A stretch of DNA of 64,000 nucleotides from assembly GCF_020497125.1 (NCBI RefSeq), contig NC_059080.1, positions 50,161,563 to 50,225,562 of the forward strand, given 5' to 3'. Below, in pieces: positions 34,166 through 46,619 of the stretch (positions within the stretch are counted from its first letter, which is position 1; every line of letters begins with the position of its first letter). The position numbers and the translations under genes are program-made. Origin of the DNA: Mauremys mutica. Lineage: Eukaryota; Chordata; Testudines; Geoemydidae. The notes below the pieces were generated by a model. The model was not told the DNA's origin, made no database searches, and saw only the letters and a program-made list of their open reading frames with translations.

Positions 34166-34210
34166 CAAAACATCTGTTAGTCTATAAGGTGCCACAGGAT
34201 TCTTTGCTGC

Positions 34211-34450
34211 GATCTTTCTTGAGTGGTAACAGCTAATTTAAACCTGATCATTTCGTATGTATAGTTGGGATTTTTTTCCAGTATGCATTGCTTTGCATTT
34301 ATCAACACTGATTTTCATTGGTCATTTTCTCCCAGTAACCCCATTTTGTGAGATCCCTTTGCAGTCAGCTTTGGACTTAATGATCTTGAGTAGTTTTGTG
34401 TCATCTGCAAACGTTGCCACCTGGGCAAGCAGGCATATTTGCTCAGTACC
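34211..34450 (-). mobile_element. CR1 LINE, continuation after the Penelope insertion
   Basis: Starts with the second copy of the TSD (34211-34222) and continues the CR1 ORF2 on the minus strand, including the TCATCTGCAAACGTTGCCAC stretch (antisense of the RT catalytic region) near 34405. It ends near 34450. Confidence 0.85.
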
Positions 34451-37342
34451 ACTTCAGCTGGCTGTGCATCTCCTTCCAATTCCAACGTGAAGGAGGCAAC
34501 ATGCACTTGGGATTAGGGAGCTCTGTGCTTCAAAAGTAGCTTTAAACCAGGCAGCAGCAATACAGGCTACTGCCCGACTTGCCCCAGTGAGCTCACTGCT
34601 GCCATTCCTCCTTTGCAGCCCTGGGGCTTCCTTAGAGTGATTGTTCCTGCCAGCAGAGATGAAAAATGCTACTTCATGTCCTAGTGAAGCTTCAATGCTC
34701 TCATCAGTTTGAATTTCCTCAATATTCCTCAGAGCGTGTCTGCTGCTTCCTTGTGAGTTCCAATGATACTCAATGCTCAAGTCATTACATAGCACCCAAG
34801 GTACACAAGTGGACCAGACAAGAGACAGGTGGTCCTAACATCAATAAAATGGAACAGGATTTATTTCAAAGGTATAAAATCAAATACACTTACGTGATCA
34901 GGTGCCTTTTGAATTTCAGCATGGTGTCCTGGGGCGTTCGCAAGAGCACCGACTCCTATAGTGAGAACTGCGTGGAGTGCTTTGAGATGCGAACTGTGTA
35001 AAGCAAATATGTTTTGCCTTTTCCTGAGAGGCTGCTCCAAAGAGCCCCTCCCAGTTATTCCCTCAGGCAGTGAGCATGGAGCGTACATTCCAGAGCATGC
35101 ACTGTACCTGAATGGCTCTTGCTGCCAGCGACCCAGGGACTGCTCTGGGTTAGCACCTTTTCAACTGAAAGGCAAATGGCAAACAATGGTTTGTTTGCAC
35201 AGTTGGGCTGTTTCCCATCAAGTATCTTTGCAAACAATTTACTTTCTGTGCATCTAATTCATAGAGTACCCTTGTGGAAAGGGGGGAAGGTAGCTGTGCC
35301 ATGCAGATTCAGGGTGCTCTCTGTAGTAGGGTCTGCTCACTGCCATGGTTGCACATGCTAGAAACTGTTCTGTCCGGCTTTGCTTGGACATCTCAGTTAC
35401 ATTACTCTGCAACTATGCTTACAAGGGAGGGTTCGATCATGCCCCTTCTCTTCCAACTCCAGGGTGGTTGCCTGGGGCCTTGTCTCTCTCTATAACTGCA
35501 TCCTAATCGCTGGCCGTTCAGTCTTCGTGGTTGCTACCATGTGCCCCTAAGAAGGCTAGGCACTGGCCAGGCCATTTGAATAGGGTGTTACAAGGACGAG
35601 CAAAGTCCAGGAGAGAAGAATCAGCATGTGAACTTTAAGGGACATGCAGACAGGTCGCAGCCAGCCTCTCAGAAGCTCTGCAGCCCATTGAGTGTTGTAG
35701 CATAAGCCAAGCTCCAATTAGTAGCTGAGGAGGAAACTTTCCCTGGGTGCAGGTTATTCTGTAAGAGATGATTACAGCATTTTTTACATTTTTCTCTGAA
35801 GCGGCTGGCACCAGCTGCTGTTGGAGACAAGGTACTGGACTAGCTGGATGACAGGTCTCATCCAGTCTGGCAGTTCCAAACCTAAGCAGTAAGGTCAGTC
35901 TTGGCCCCAGAGTCACTGCACAGGAACAAACCTCCATCCGCATTGCTCTTCCAGAAGCAATTTGTGGCCTTGAAGATTCAAAAGATTATGGTGAAATTTC
36001 GTGTCCCTGCTGCATGTGAGAGATTCTTCTCGGTGTTGATGCGCAGAGATAAATTGAGCATCTGAGGTAAATGATGACAATTGCTAGCAAAAGGAAAGCT
36101 ATTCTAACAAGAGTGAAAGAATTGCTGGTGGGTTTGCACACATGAAGTAGCAGGGCATCTTTTCTTCCTTAGCTGGATAAATAGCTTAAGGTTCAAAGAT
36201 TCCTGTTGCTTCACTTGGTTTAGAAAGAAGTCCATGTTTATGTTTATATGTGTTACAATTTTGTTTTTAATATACATTCTGCAGGCTATACATTGTAAAC
36301 ATGTAATGGGAATGCATGGGGATCAGAAGTTATTTCATGAAAGATCCCAAAACAAAGAAAGATTGAACCCTGAAAGAACTTCTCCGCCAGCCTCAAGTTT
36401 ATCAAATGCCAGTCAAGCTTCTCTTCCATTTCACAGTGTTAGGCCAATGCATTAAAAAATGACAAAAGTCATGTCTTGTAGTCAGTGCAGTGTCAGTTAA
36501 ACCGCCCATTTGCCCTTTCCACCACCCATTTCAAGTTGTTCAGTATTCACCTGTTATGACTCTGGCAGCTCTATTGCCCTTAATATTTGGGCATCCAACT
36601 GTCCATCTAAAAGGGACCTGATTATCCACTCTCTGAAATTCTGGAACCTCTAAGATGTCTTGGGTTGGGCACCAAAAGTCACAATAGCTGGCTGAAATTT
36701 TTTGAAGAATTTTCTATTGAAAAAAATGGACTTTTTTCCAAAATGAATTTTCATGAAAAAATGTATACATTGCTCATTTTTTGTGTAAAACATTCACACT
36801 ACCTCATGGAAAAAGGTATTGATTTTTTTCCCAAAAAATCTGGTTTCTGGAAAATGAAGAATTCTGATAACTTTTGCTTAAAATTTTCTGCAAAATTGAA
36901 AGAATGTTAAAAGCAGGGCGAGGGGGAATGGGTGTTGTGTCAAACCCTTTGAAATGCAATCGACTTCAGATACTGTTATAAAACTAGCTTTTCCATCTTT
37001 CCCACCAGCTTTACTATTTACTTTTGAAAATGTAGGCTAATTGTGGTTAACGTTACTCTGAGAAGTCACCCTAGGCTAATCTCATCACTTCTTTTTCTGA
37101 CAATTTAATTTCCATGTTTTCCATTTACTTATTCCAGAGAAACAGCCAAAGTGGGTGGGTTTGTGATTCAAGGAGCTCCTGATGCCGACTGGTGTACAGG
37201 GATCCCCTGGGTTCACCAAAAGGGATTGACTAGGTCTCTAATGAAAGCCTGTGGCTCACTGGTCATTATAATCACTGTGAGCTGCAGGTATGGAACTATG
37301 TGAGGAGATATGTGTATATGCTAAAAATTATGTTGTCTAGGC
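34451..37342. other. Unassigned sequence with possible DNA-transposon remnants
   Basis: Mostly unrecognised. Near 35990-36060 a short frame reads KFRVPAACERFFSVLM, which resembles the end of a hAT dimerisation domain but is too short to be sure. 36660-36915 is AT-rich with mirrored GAAAATT/AATTTTC words, like the palindromic arms at 540-2790. No host exon was supported. Confidence 0.35.
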
Positions 37343-37740
37343 CAGTGGCTCTCAACCTTTCCAGACTACTGTATCTCTTTCCAGAGTCAGATTTGTCTTG
37401 TGTACCCCCAAGTTTCACCTCACTTAAAAACTACGTGCTTACAAAATCAGACATTAAAATACAAAAGTGTCCCAGCACACTAGTACTGAAGCATTGCTAC
37501 TTCCTCATTTTACCATATAATCAACTGGAATATAAGTATTGTATTTGCATTTCAGTATGTAGTATACAGATCAGCATAAACAAGTCATTGTCTCTATGAA
37601 ATTTTAGTTTGTACTGACTTCGTTTGTGCTTTTCATGTAGCCTGTTGTAAATCTAGGCAAACATCTAGGTGAGTTGATGTACCCCGGGGGAGACCTCTGT
37701 GTACCTCAGGGGTGCGCATACTCCTCATCGAGAACCACTG
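37343..37740. mobile_element. hAT MITE
   Basis: The left end CAGTGGCTCTCAACCTTTCC and the right end (on the other strand CAGTGGTTCTCGATGAGG) are matching termini. The flanking 8-mers GTCTAGGC (37335-37342) and CCTTAGGC (37741-37748) agree at the last five bases, consistent with a decayed 8 bp TSD. No transposase. Confidence 0.8.
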
Positions 37741-38239
37741 CCTTAGGCCTTAGAGTTAAAGGCCAGTCACTCAAAAGTAGCATGCCTGGAGACAAACCTC
37801 TCCAGTTAGGAGGTGGGAGACACTTACCTCCCTGGTGGGCCACTGTGTAGCGTGTGTTGCGCTCTGGCATCCTTTAATCCACCAGTGGGCTTGATCCTCT
37901 GAGTGAGGATCTCAGCCATCTGGCTGAAAATCATGGGGACATGACTTGGGGTAAGATACCCTGCGGGAATGTCCTGCAAGTGAAGTGTAGGCTCTAGAAA
38001 AGCATGTTATGATTTTGTGTTACATGTACCCATTGGTATCCAGTAGTCTTAATCACTGTCATTTAAATCTCTGTTCTTTGAATAATAAATGTACATCGTT
38101 TTCCTTGTAAGTACCATGTGCAAAGTGGAAGGGGGTGGAGTCCTAAGTTGAACCTAGGAAGCTGGTTTGTCCTGTTCCTTTGGGAGTACAGGATCTGAGA
38201 GCTCTGAGCATTTAGTGAGCCAGGGCTGGGCACTCCAGA
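37741..38239. other. Unassigned sequence
   Basis: No gene or element was recognised between the hAT MITE and the CR1 fragment. Confidence 0.35.
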
Positions 38240-39042
38240 GGAATGCTCAGAGGAGCTATCTGGCTTTAAGACTGAGGCTTTGGCTACACTTACACTTCAA
38301 AGCGCTGCCGCGGCAGCGCTTTGAAGCGCTAAGTGTAGTCAAAGCACCAGCGCTGGGAGAAAGCTCTCCCAGCGCTGTCCGTACTCCACCTCCCTGTGGG
38401 GAATAACGGACAGCGCTGGGAGCCGCGCTCCCAGCGCTGGGGCTTTGACTACACTGGCGCTTTGCAGCGCCGCAATTTGCAGCGCTGGAGAGGGTGTGTT
38501 TTCACACCCTGCTGCAGCGCTGCAAATTTGTAAGTGTAGCCAAGCCCTAAGCTTGATAAGTTTATGGAGGGGATGGTATAATGGGATAGCCTAATTTTGG
38601 CAATTAATTTGGCAACTGATCTTTGATTATCAGCAGGTAAGTATGCCCAGTGGTCTGTGATGGGATGTTAGATGGGGCGGGATCTGAGTCACTACAGAGA
38701 ATTCTTTCCTCGGTGCTGGCTGGTGAGTCTTGCCCACATGCTCAGGGTTTAACTGATTGCCATATTTGGGGTCTGGAAGGAATTTTCCTCCAGGGCAGAT
38801 TGGAAGAGGCCGTGGAGGTTTTTCGCCTTCCTCTGCAGCATGGGGCACGGGTCACTTGCTGGAGGATTCTCTGCAGCTTGAGGTCTCCAAACCACAATTT
38901 GAGGACTTCAATAACTCAGACATAGGTTAGGGGTTTGTTACAGGAGTGGGTGGGTGAGATTCTGTGACCTGCATTGTGCAGGAGGTCAGACTAGATGATC
39001 ATAATGGTCCCTTCTGACCTTAAAGTCTATGAGTCTATGAGA
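38240..39042 (+). mobile_element. CR1 LINE 3' fragment, interrupted by a Harbinger MITE
   Basis: The block CTATCTGGCTTTAAGACT (left) and AAGCTTGATAAGTTTATGGA (right) are one continuous CR1 sequence, as seen at 7216-7254. The rest is the same 3' UTR as 7255-7718, ending in GTCTATGAGTCTATGAGA. The left border is approximate. Confidence 0.88.
38276..38547. mobile_element. PIF/Harbinger-type MITE, inverted relative to 8815-9086
   Basis: The termini GGCTTTGGCTACACTTA and (other strand) GGGCTTGGCTACACTTA are flanked by TGA (38273-38275) and TAA (38548-38550). Comparing with the intact CR1 at 7230, the original target was TAA, so one TSD copy has mutated. The interior has the same CAGCGCTG palindromes as 8815-9086 in reverse order. 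It is younger than the CR1 it interrupts. Confidence 0.88.
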
Positions 39043-41549
39043 CTTAGGGGTTGGTGTGTGCCCATGGTATTAGCCTGTATGGAGAGAGCGAGGCCTGCGG
39101 AGGCAGTGCTTGTGCTGCCAAGGGCTGGTGGAGTCAGGGAGCCGATCCACATCAGGCACAGATCTGCGAAGGACAGGTGGTAGTGAGGTGCCCCCCAACC
39201 CTGGGTATCCCTGGGAGGTGTCAGGCTATTTCAGGGGCAGTGAGGCAGCTAATTGCTCCCATGGCAAACAGTCTGTGGGGTTTGTCACTCAGGGATTTTA
39301 AAGTCCATAAAGTTTGGTCCCAATCCACCAAAGGCCCATGTTTGTTTACAAGAGTTCTCAGAAACACAAGGGAATGTGTACAGGGCAGAGCCATATCGCA
39401 CTAACGTCCCAGACACAAACAGGTCTTACTCTATTTTATACATCTGTATCTCAGTGAGCCAAGCTCAACAAAGGTGCCTCTTACTGTAATGACAGCAAAC
39501 CACACCCAATAGACCAGTGTCTCTCCGGTCTGAGATCATGGCCTGGAAGAAGGGCAGCAGCAGCTGTATATTTGCAGGGCCACAACCAGGTCCCCCTTCC
39601 AGTCCCCACCTTGTATCAGTATCTCTGTCTGATGCTCAGTCTGACCAACATTGTTAAACATGGTGCCAGTCTCCTTCTCCCAGAGCCAAGATGCAGACTC
39701 ATGGCGAAAGGCGATAGAGTAGGGTAAGGAAGGCAAAACAAGCATGATTATGTGCTCACCTCACCGGGGTCAGAGTCTAGGCAGGGGGAGAGCGAAGGTC
39801 AACTGAACCTCACATTATGGGCTGGTATGGCCCTGGCACATGTTAGAGCAGCCCTGGGGTTGCTCTGATTTTCAGCAGCTGCCACCTTTTGGCTGTACTG
39901 AAGCCCTGAGTAGCCCTGTTTGGAATGGTATTCTCTAGGGGTATTTCTGCTTCCTATTCCTCTCCAGAGTGCTATGAATGGGACAGAATCGCCTCTTCAG
40001 CCTCTCTGAAAGTTTAGCCATGCCAGTGTGCTCTGTTACACTGCTTGCTTGGACCCCTACCCCTTACCAACAGGACTCTTCCCTGGACCTTCCAGACAGT
40101 TGTTAGAGCTCCCTTGAAATGAGATACCCAAAGCTGAACACAGGACAGGAGAACTGGTGTGGACCATTGGTCTCGGGTAGAAATACTTGTTCCAGTTCAT
40201 GGAAGCAGAGTTGGTTTAAACCAAAAATTCTCTGACCAAGTTTTTTATTGGAAAACATGATTTCATCAAATGAAATTCTGAGGGCAGAAAAATCATTTTT
40301 GATTAAATGCATTTTCTGAAGTGAATTTTTTTGGAGGAAAAAAACTACAAATTTTCAGAATTTTTGTTTAGAACGTGTGGCGTTTCCCCCGCTTCCTGTT
40401 TCCTCAAATTTTCACAGTTATGGGGCAGGGGGAAAGAATCCCCTTTAAGCACACTTTAGAAACTTCCTGCAGGTAAAATGCACTTTCCCACTGGGAAAAC
40501 TTCAGGGAGGGATTTTCCCTCTCAAAGCTCTCCAGCCAAGTATACTATTTGCTTTGTAACTGCAGCTGCCTGGACAGACCTAGTCAGTGAATTACCACAA
40601 TGATTTCTAGGTGACTTTTCGCGGAGACTCCAGTATTCCTGGGTAGGTTAGATTAGAGCTGAACATGTGTTCTGCCTCATGTTTACCCAGGTTTAATGTA
40701 GCCTTCAAGGTGGGGGACGTCTAATCCAGTTTGCTCTCCAGCTGGAAAGCCCCACAGTCCTGTTCAGCTCTTTCTGTGTTACCAGCAAGTCACCAGCTTG
40801 CTTGCCTAGTCATACCAATGCTGTCTCTGGCCATTTACTGCTGAGCAGTGGCTCAGCCGCAGGTTTTACTGAGTGCTGGTAGCTGGCAGCACTTGGCAGA
40901 ACAAAGACCCTCTTGACTTTACTCATAGGATCTAGGGCCAGATGGGCCCTGGTGCTCAGCTATTGGAGCCGGGTGCCCAGTGACAGAGGCAGTTGAGAGC
41001 ACTGGAACCTTTTGAAAATGCAGGCAAGGAGTCAGCAGGCTCCATATGGAACCACTGACCTTGGTAGTGGCTGCAAGTTTGGCCCATGCAGTGCTGGTGT
41101 CAATGTGCTGCTGATGGCGGAGGTCTGTGTGCATGAGGCTGGATGGATGGAAAGTGAGGGGAGCGGGGGGGAGGCTGGGGCTTTTAATAAAGTGTCCTGG
41201 CTATTCTGGGTGGCTGAATTAGCTGAGCTGAGTCCTGAGACTCAGAGGCCTGCCCCTGGCAGTGGGTGGATCCCCAGCTGTCTGACAGGAACAGGCAGGT
41301 TCTGGCCTCATCCTGTCTGGAGCAAGGTGGCCCATCAGTCTCTGCATGCCCAGAGCCGGGTCTGTGACTGGTGGTCAGGTTGCAGGAGGAGAGGGAGCCA
41401 GCTTGGGCTCTGCACAGAGACCTGCATGCGCTACAGGCATCACTGAGCAGACACACTGTGCCTCTGGCTGGACTAGTCTTCAGCCTGGGCTGGAACTCTG
41501 GCCTTTCCCGCAGGCGTCCTTCTTTGATGTCTATGGCACCTTATCAATC
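39043..41549. other. Unassigned sequence
   Basis: No gene recognised. Around 40190-40400 there is AT-rich sequence with mirrored AAATTTTC-type words, similar in style to 36660-36915. The 41000-41550 part has open frames on both strands but no domain and no splice-compatible partner. Confidence 0.35.
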
Positions 41550-44139
41550 GGCTTTTGAACAGCTAAATAAATCCTGTGCAGAAGGTGAGCTGAGCTGTTC
41601 TGTTTACTTTTCCAGAGCCCTCACTCGGGGTGGAGAGTTGCCTTACAAAGCCATGTCCTAGGCCAGCCTTCTCTATGTACCAGCCGTTCCCAGGCCCGGC
41701 TGGTTAAAAACACGTGGTCGAAGTACCACAGCACATCTCCCGTTGGTACACATTTACAGGAGGCTTTAGTAGGCTGATTTCCCACTCCCAGCACAACAAG
41801 CCTGGCATGCAGCTGTGGAGAGCTGCCTGGCACAGTCTGGGCAACTTCAGCTCCAATTCACCCTTGGTCCAAGGCCTCAGGGTCCCAGTTCGCCTCTAGT
41901 TCCCTCTGCGGCGGGATGCTCTGGAGTGTCTTCCCCATATGTCCCTTCCTGCCCAGGACTCACAACTCCTTCCTCTTGGGTGAGGGACTTCACAGCCCTC
42001 TGTCCTGCTTGGGACTGGGCTGTGATTCAAACAGGCTTCCCCAGGCACCGTTTCTAGCCCTGGTCCACAGAGCTGCTCTCAGTCCTTGAACTCACTCCTT
42101 CCACTTCGTTCAGTCCTCCCTGTCAGGACTGGGCTGATTCAGCCAGGCTTCCCCAGCCCCCCAGGCTCCCTTCTGGCTCCCATTCCAGGGAGCTCCTCTC
42201 CTGTCTCCAAGCTCTCCCCTAATTCCCCTGCCCAGGCCGTGTCTTCCCTCTCTCCGAGGGAGTCACCTAACAACTGTGTGTTAAAATGTTCAAGGTGTAG
42301 CTTCCTGATTAACACCTGGCCCCATTCCCCAGTTAGTCTGCTGCTCCTTTGAATCCTTGTTTCCTTATGTCCCTGCCAGCAGGTAGGGGATCTTGGGGGA
42401 CAATTACTGCACTGGTGGGGTGCAAAATAAACTTTATTAAGAAAATGCAAAAACAGGGAAAATTCAATAGTGAGGGGTATGGGGTTTGTTAAGGTAGACA
42501 ATTGGGGAGGGGTTTCTTTTGGTGAACAGTAAGGGGGTTTCAATAGTGGGGTACAATACAGTAGGATACAATACAGTGGGTAACCAATTAATGCAGAAAT
42601 ATAAATGTAACAGGTAGCTAACAATTTCTATGTAAAGGGTGTGTCACAGCAGCATATAACCAACTAACAGTTATGGATAAAATATGTTAAATAGCAAACA
42701 ATTTTAGGTAAAAATGTGTCACAGTGGTGTAAATGTAGAATGTGAGGTGTATCAGAGAGAAAAGGGGTAACCAATGGGGTTTTATGCTAGATTGGGATGG
42801 GGGAAGAGGAGCACGTGGTGGAGCAGCAAAGAGACTGTAACAAGTCAGAGAGACACAGAGAACAGAGAGGCTGCAACAAGTCAGAGAGACACAGAGAAAG
42901 CAGGCAGGCTGCAAGTGACTGGGGAAGCCCGGGGGAGGGGGGCTGACAGTGGGAAGACAGACTTAATCACAATTATACAGAACACAGCAAAATCTTAACT
43001 ATGATCTAACTTAACCAAGACTACACAAATTAGCAAGTAACAAAACACAATACAACAATTCTCTAAGCCTAACTTACAGAGTACAATGCAAACAATTTTC
43101 TAAACCTAACTTAACCACAGCAATGCAAAATGAAATTACAATTTATCTAGACTAAAGGCTAAACCTAACCTAATGGGTGCACCTTATACTAGGGGTAGTT
43201 CCAGAGGGCAGAGTGGTGTATGCCCAGGATAGAGTTCAGGGAGTGGTGACTGCAGCAGTGGGGTGGCTGCAAGCGGGCTTATTTCTAGCAGCAAAGGCGC
43301 TGCAGAGCTAGAAGCAGATTACAGATACAGACCAAGGAGTTAGCTTGGATCTGCCTGCTGGGGAAAGAAAGCCAGCAGCTAAGACAGGGGGAGTTTGCAA
43401 GAGGGAGTTCTTACCAATCCCCAAAGCAGCAGCAGGAACAGCAGTTTCAGCATCAGAGGACGCAGAGAGGACTCGATTCGCTCACAATAATCAGGAGATC
43501 TCCAAGCAAAATTCGTTGTTCGTGGGAGGGGAGTTTAAAAACGGGGGTACGCTCAAAAACAAACGAGAGCGGGGAGAGGGCCCCCCAAAGACCCCTAGCT
43601 GATCAAACCAGGTGGCAATGCAGTAACCTCTCCGAGGTCTGATCAGAAAATGTCTGGTTATAAAGGCAAACTTAGGCAGTTTCCCGCCAGTAACTTTGAT
43701 TGGTTCCCCTTCTTACAGGGAGGAGAGAAGGCAGGGAAAAAACTGCAGGTAGGCATAGAACATGTCTGGGCAAGTTCTGAGCCCCCAGGTATGACTCATA
43801 TGCTCAGCTATGTGGCCACTTTAGGTCTTGCATACCTGGGCAGAGCACCCTACACCGAGCCCAGGTCTGAACAAAGGAGCCAAAAGCCCCCCTCCCTGAG
43901 CAGAGCAATGGCTCCAGTTAGTCTGCACAAGCCATTTCCGTGAGCAGGGCCAGGCTTTGACTTCAGTTAGCACCATGGCCGGGAGGGGCGGCCACACAGA
44001 ACAACAGAAAGGAGAGGCAAAAAAGGAATGCAGCAGGGGGGACAGCTGTAACAGACACCTTAAAGGGGCCATGCCCCAGGACAGGGTTGGCTCACCCCTC
44101 ACCCAGGCACCCTCACAAGGGACAGACCAATCTGTTACA
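41550..44139 (-). repeat. Candidate long LTR / endogenous retroelement remnant
   Basis: On the minus strand a TGTAACAG start at 44139 is followed by CCAAT (near 43700), a TTTATAA box near 43660 and an AATAAAG signal near 42436. That order is expected of a long LTR (U3, R, U5). Downstream (42390 to 41550) is leader-like sequence with two similar GGCTGGGGAAGCCTG-type segments. There is no gag, pol or env frame and no TSD, so boundaries and class are uncertain. A 13-codon hydrophobic reading frame with a splice-donor-like end occurs at 43453-43415 (see findings). Confidence 0.45.
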
Positions 44140-45552
44140 GTGTACTACCTCCAAGAAGCTCATGTGCCAGCTGTTGTACATGTATCATTTTGGGAACTCC
44201 TGTTTTACCCGATGCCCAGTGTCTCTAAGATTTTCATACGTGTTTTACTCTCTCACCTTTGGACACTAGCTCTGCAAGTCCCAGTACAGGGAGGAATTAG
44301 CTTGGACACAGGAGAAATGCGCTGCCTTGTGAGAGTTTCCCTCAGCCCCTAACAAGCCTGAGAAGCCTTAGCAGTGTGCAGCTAACAGCCTTTGGCGTGA
44401 GGGGCTCCATGCTACCAGGGCCAGTCTTAGGCATGGGTGAACAGGGTAAAAGTCCAGGGCGCAGTTACAAACGGGGCACCTCTGGAGCAGGGATGCCCCT
44501 CCCCCTGCTGGCATCTGCAGCTCCAGGATCTCCTGCCCCCTGCCTTGGGGCCGCCCCGGCCAGCTGCTGTCTGCTGTAAGGAGGGGTGGGGGGAAGAGGA
44601 GCTCTGATGTCAGGTTGTCCCCTGTCCACCCCGCCCATGTACCCCATCTCTGCAGAGTGGGGTGTGTGTGTGGGGACAGGCCTCACCAAGAGAAGGATGG
44701 AGCTGCTGGTGGCTGCTGCTGTGTCTGAAGGAGCTTTCCTTCATACTGGTGAGTGCGGCTCTCTTAAAGGGGCAGCACCAAGGGCAGCCTGTCCATATAG
44801 GTTAACTAGGAGGTCGTCTAGGGTGCCAACTTAAATGGGGCACCAAATTCGAGGGAAAAAATAAAATAAAATGAAAAATAAAAAATAAAAAGATGAAAAA
44901 AATACAAATAATGAAGCTGTCATTTCAATTCCCATGTGCGTACGGAGGGAATATGAATTATAATTCATTTCTTTACATTTCTGAGACTGTATTAATATGT
45001 CAAATCTTTTATTTACTGAAAAAATAAATAATATTTTAGCAAATTATTTTTTCAATTTGTGATGTAGGGTCAAGATGACCCACTCCGCAATAACTCAGCC
45101 ACAGTGAAACACATCTGCCAGCGGCAAGAGCTGCAATGTTAGGGACACCTAACTTGAATATACATCAAAGTTGCATAGCTGGAAATTCATGTAGAGTGGA
45201 GATATCACGAGTTGATTCATGTCAAACCGTCATTTTAACACACGTCGCAGGTAGATGGTTAAGAATTGAGCAAATATTGTGGAAAATTGTATTTCTTGGT
45301 GCCAAAGAAGAATAATGTCTTTCAGCATTATAAATCCAAAATATATCTTTAAATATTATTAAACCTTAGCATTATTATTGGGCTGTATAATTTTGAACTT
45401 TTCTTTGTTATAACTGATTCACATGTAATAAATAAGGTCCATAAAAGAAAAGTAACAGCTTAATAGACTACGAAAGTGATGACATTACACTCCAAGCGTG
45501 TATGGGGAGACTTTGGCAAACCAGTAAAGTGCCTAAAACCACTATGGCTTAT

Positions 45553-46204
45553 TGTTAAAGGCGGCCTAGACAGCAAGCTGTAAATTGGCCATTCAGCAAT
45601 CTAAGCTTGACCAAGGCAGGAGGGGAGGGGGTTTTGGGTGCCATAGCAAAGGCAGCTTGACCCCACGTCCTTCCTGATAAGAATTGTGTTGAAGTTGCTG
45701 ATACATGCATTTTAAAAGAGCAGGATGTACTCTCAGGAATGTCTATTGGGGTCTCAAGACTGCAGACCCTGGAAAGACCCACACCTGGTTAATCAATAAT
45801 CAGAAGGAACCTCTTGCTGGATCATTGAAATTGCTTACTGAACAAGGTTTCTTTAAGGGACATGTCATTCTATTACTAATATATATATAAGGGGAAAAAG
45901 CTTGAGATAGTTGGACTCGTTTGGGGACTCTTTTGGACTCTCTTTGGACTCTCCCTCTGGATACATCTTGCAGTCCCCACTGGCAGACGGAAGATTTGGC
46001 CACCGGAAGGCACCGCTGTGTCACTCGAAAGCCACACTCAGCTTTGGTAATTATCAAGGGTTGGGGGTGTTTTACTAATCTTGTTGTGGAAGTGCTTGAG
46101 ACTAGTAAAGTTTAGCTTTAAGTGAAAGCACTCTTGTGTTGTCTTGTTTGTGCCAGCCATCTATCGGTCGGACGGCCGTGTCTCCCCTGATTTATTTCTT
46201 GACA
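45553..46204 (+). repeat. LTR-like unit inside the hAT element
   Basis: Starts TGTTAAAGGCGG, has ATATATATAAGGGG near 45880 as a TATA box and CTCTCTTTGGACTC-type repeats downstream. It ends near CTTGACA (46198-46204). The layout resembles a retroviral LTR, but no polyadenylation signal or TSD was confirmed. Confidence 0.5.
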
Positions 46205-46619
46205 CCTCCTTGCGCAGAGTAAAAGTTACCAAGAGCTTTGGGTTGAAAGAACCCCGGGTAACAAGTGAGTAACCATGAGGAAGGGGATTACTTTCCAAAC
46301 AACTGGTGTTGGATTATAGGGTCGAAAAAGGTCATTTTGTTTCTGTGTAAAACGCTGTAACTAACTGTTTTAATAGGTAAGTGAAGGTATGTTACTAATC
46401 ATTGAACCTTTAAGCAGTGCAAATACGTTTTGGGATGGCTGCAATGTGGTGTAAATCACCTACCATGTGGTGTGTCAGCCATCCGTAATACTATAATGCT
46501 TGCAGTTGGGAGCACAGTACATAACAATATTCAAATGCCCCATGGCAGAAAGAGGAAAAAGAAAACCTGCAGGAGCTGAGTATCATAAATGAAAGGCTAA
46601 GGAAAAGAACCAAGAAAAA

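Larger units (their letters stand above)
32176..34210 (+). mobile_element. Penelope-like element, forward right arm
   Basis: The forward copy starts inside the N-terminal part of the RT (DIIIKEADKGGAVVIMN, 32194-32242) and runs through RT, linker, GIY-YIG and UTR to 34210, where the CR1 resumes. Its last 1.2 kb is the inverted partner of 30929-32175. An inverted partial copy attached to a longer copy is a known arrangement for Penelope-like elements. The whole 30929-34210 unit is bracketed by the 12 bp TSD GATCTTTCTTGA. Confidence 0.92.

Noticed and set aside
41012..42352. Several overlapping open frames on both strands
   Set aside because: No recognisable domain, no splice-compatible partner, and part lies in the candidate LTR/leader repeat.
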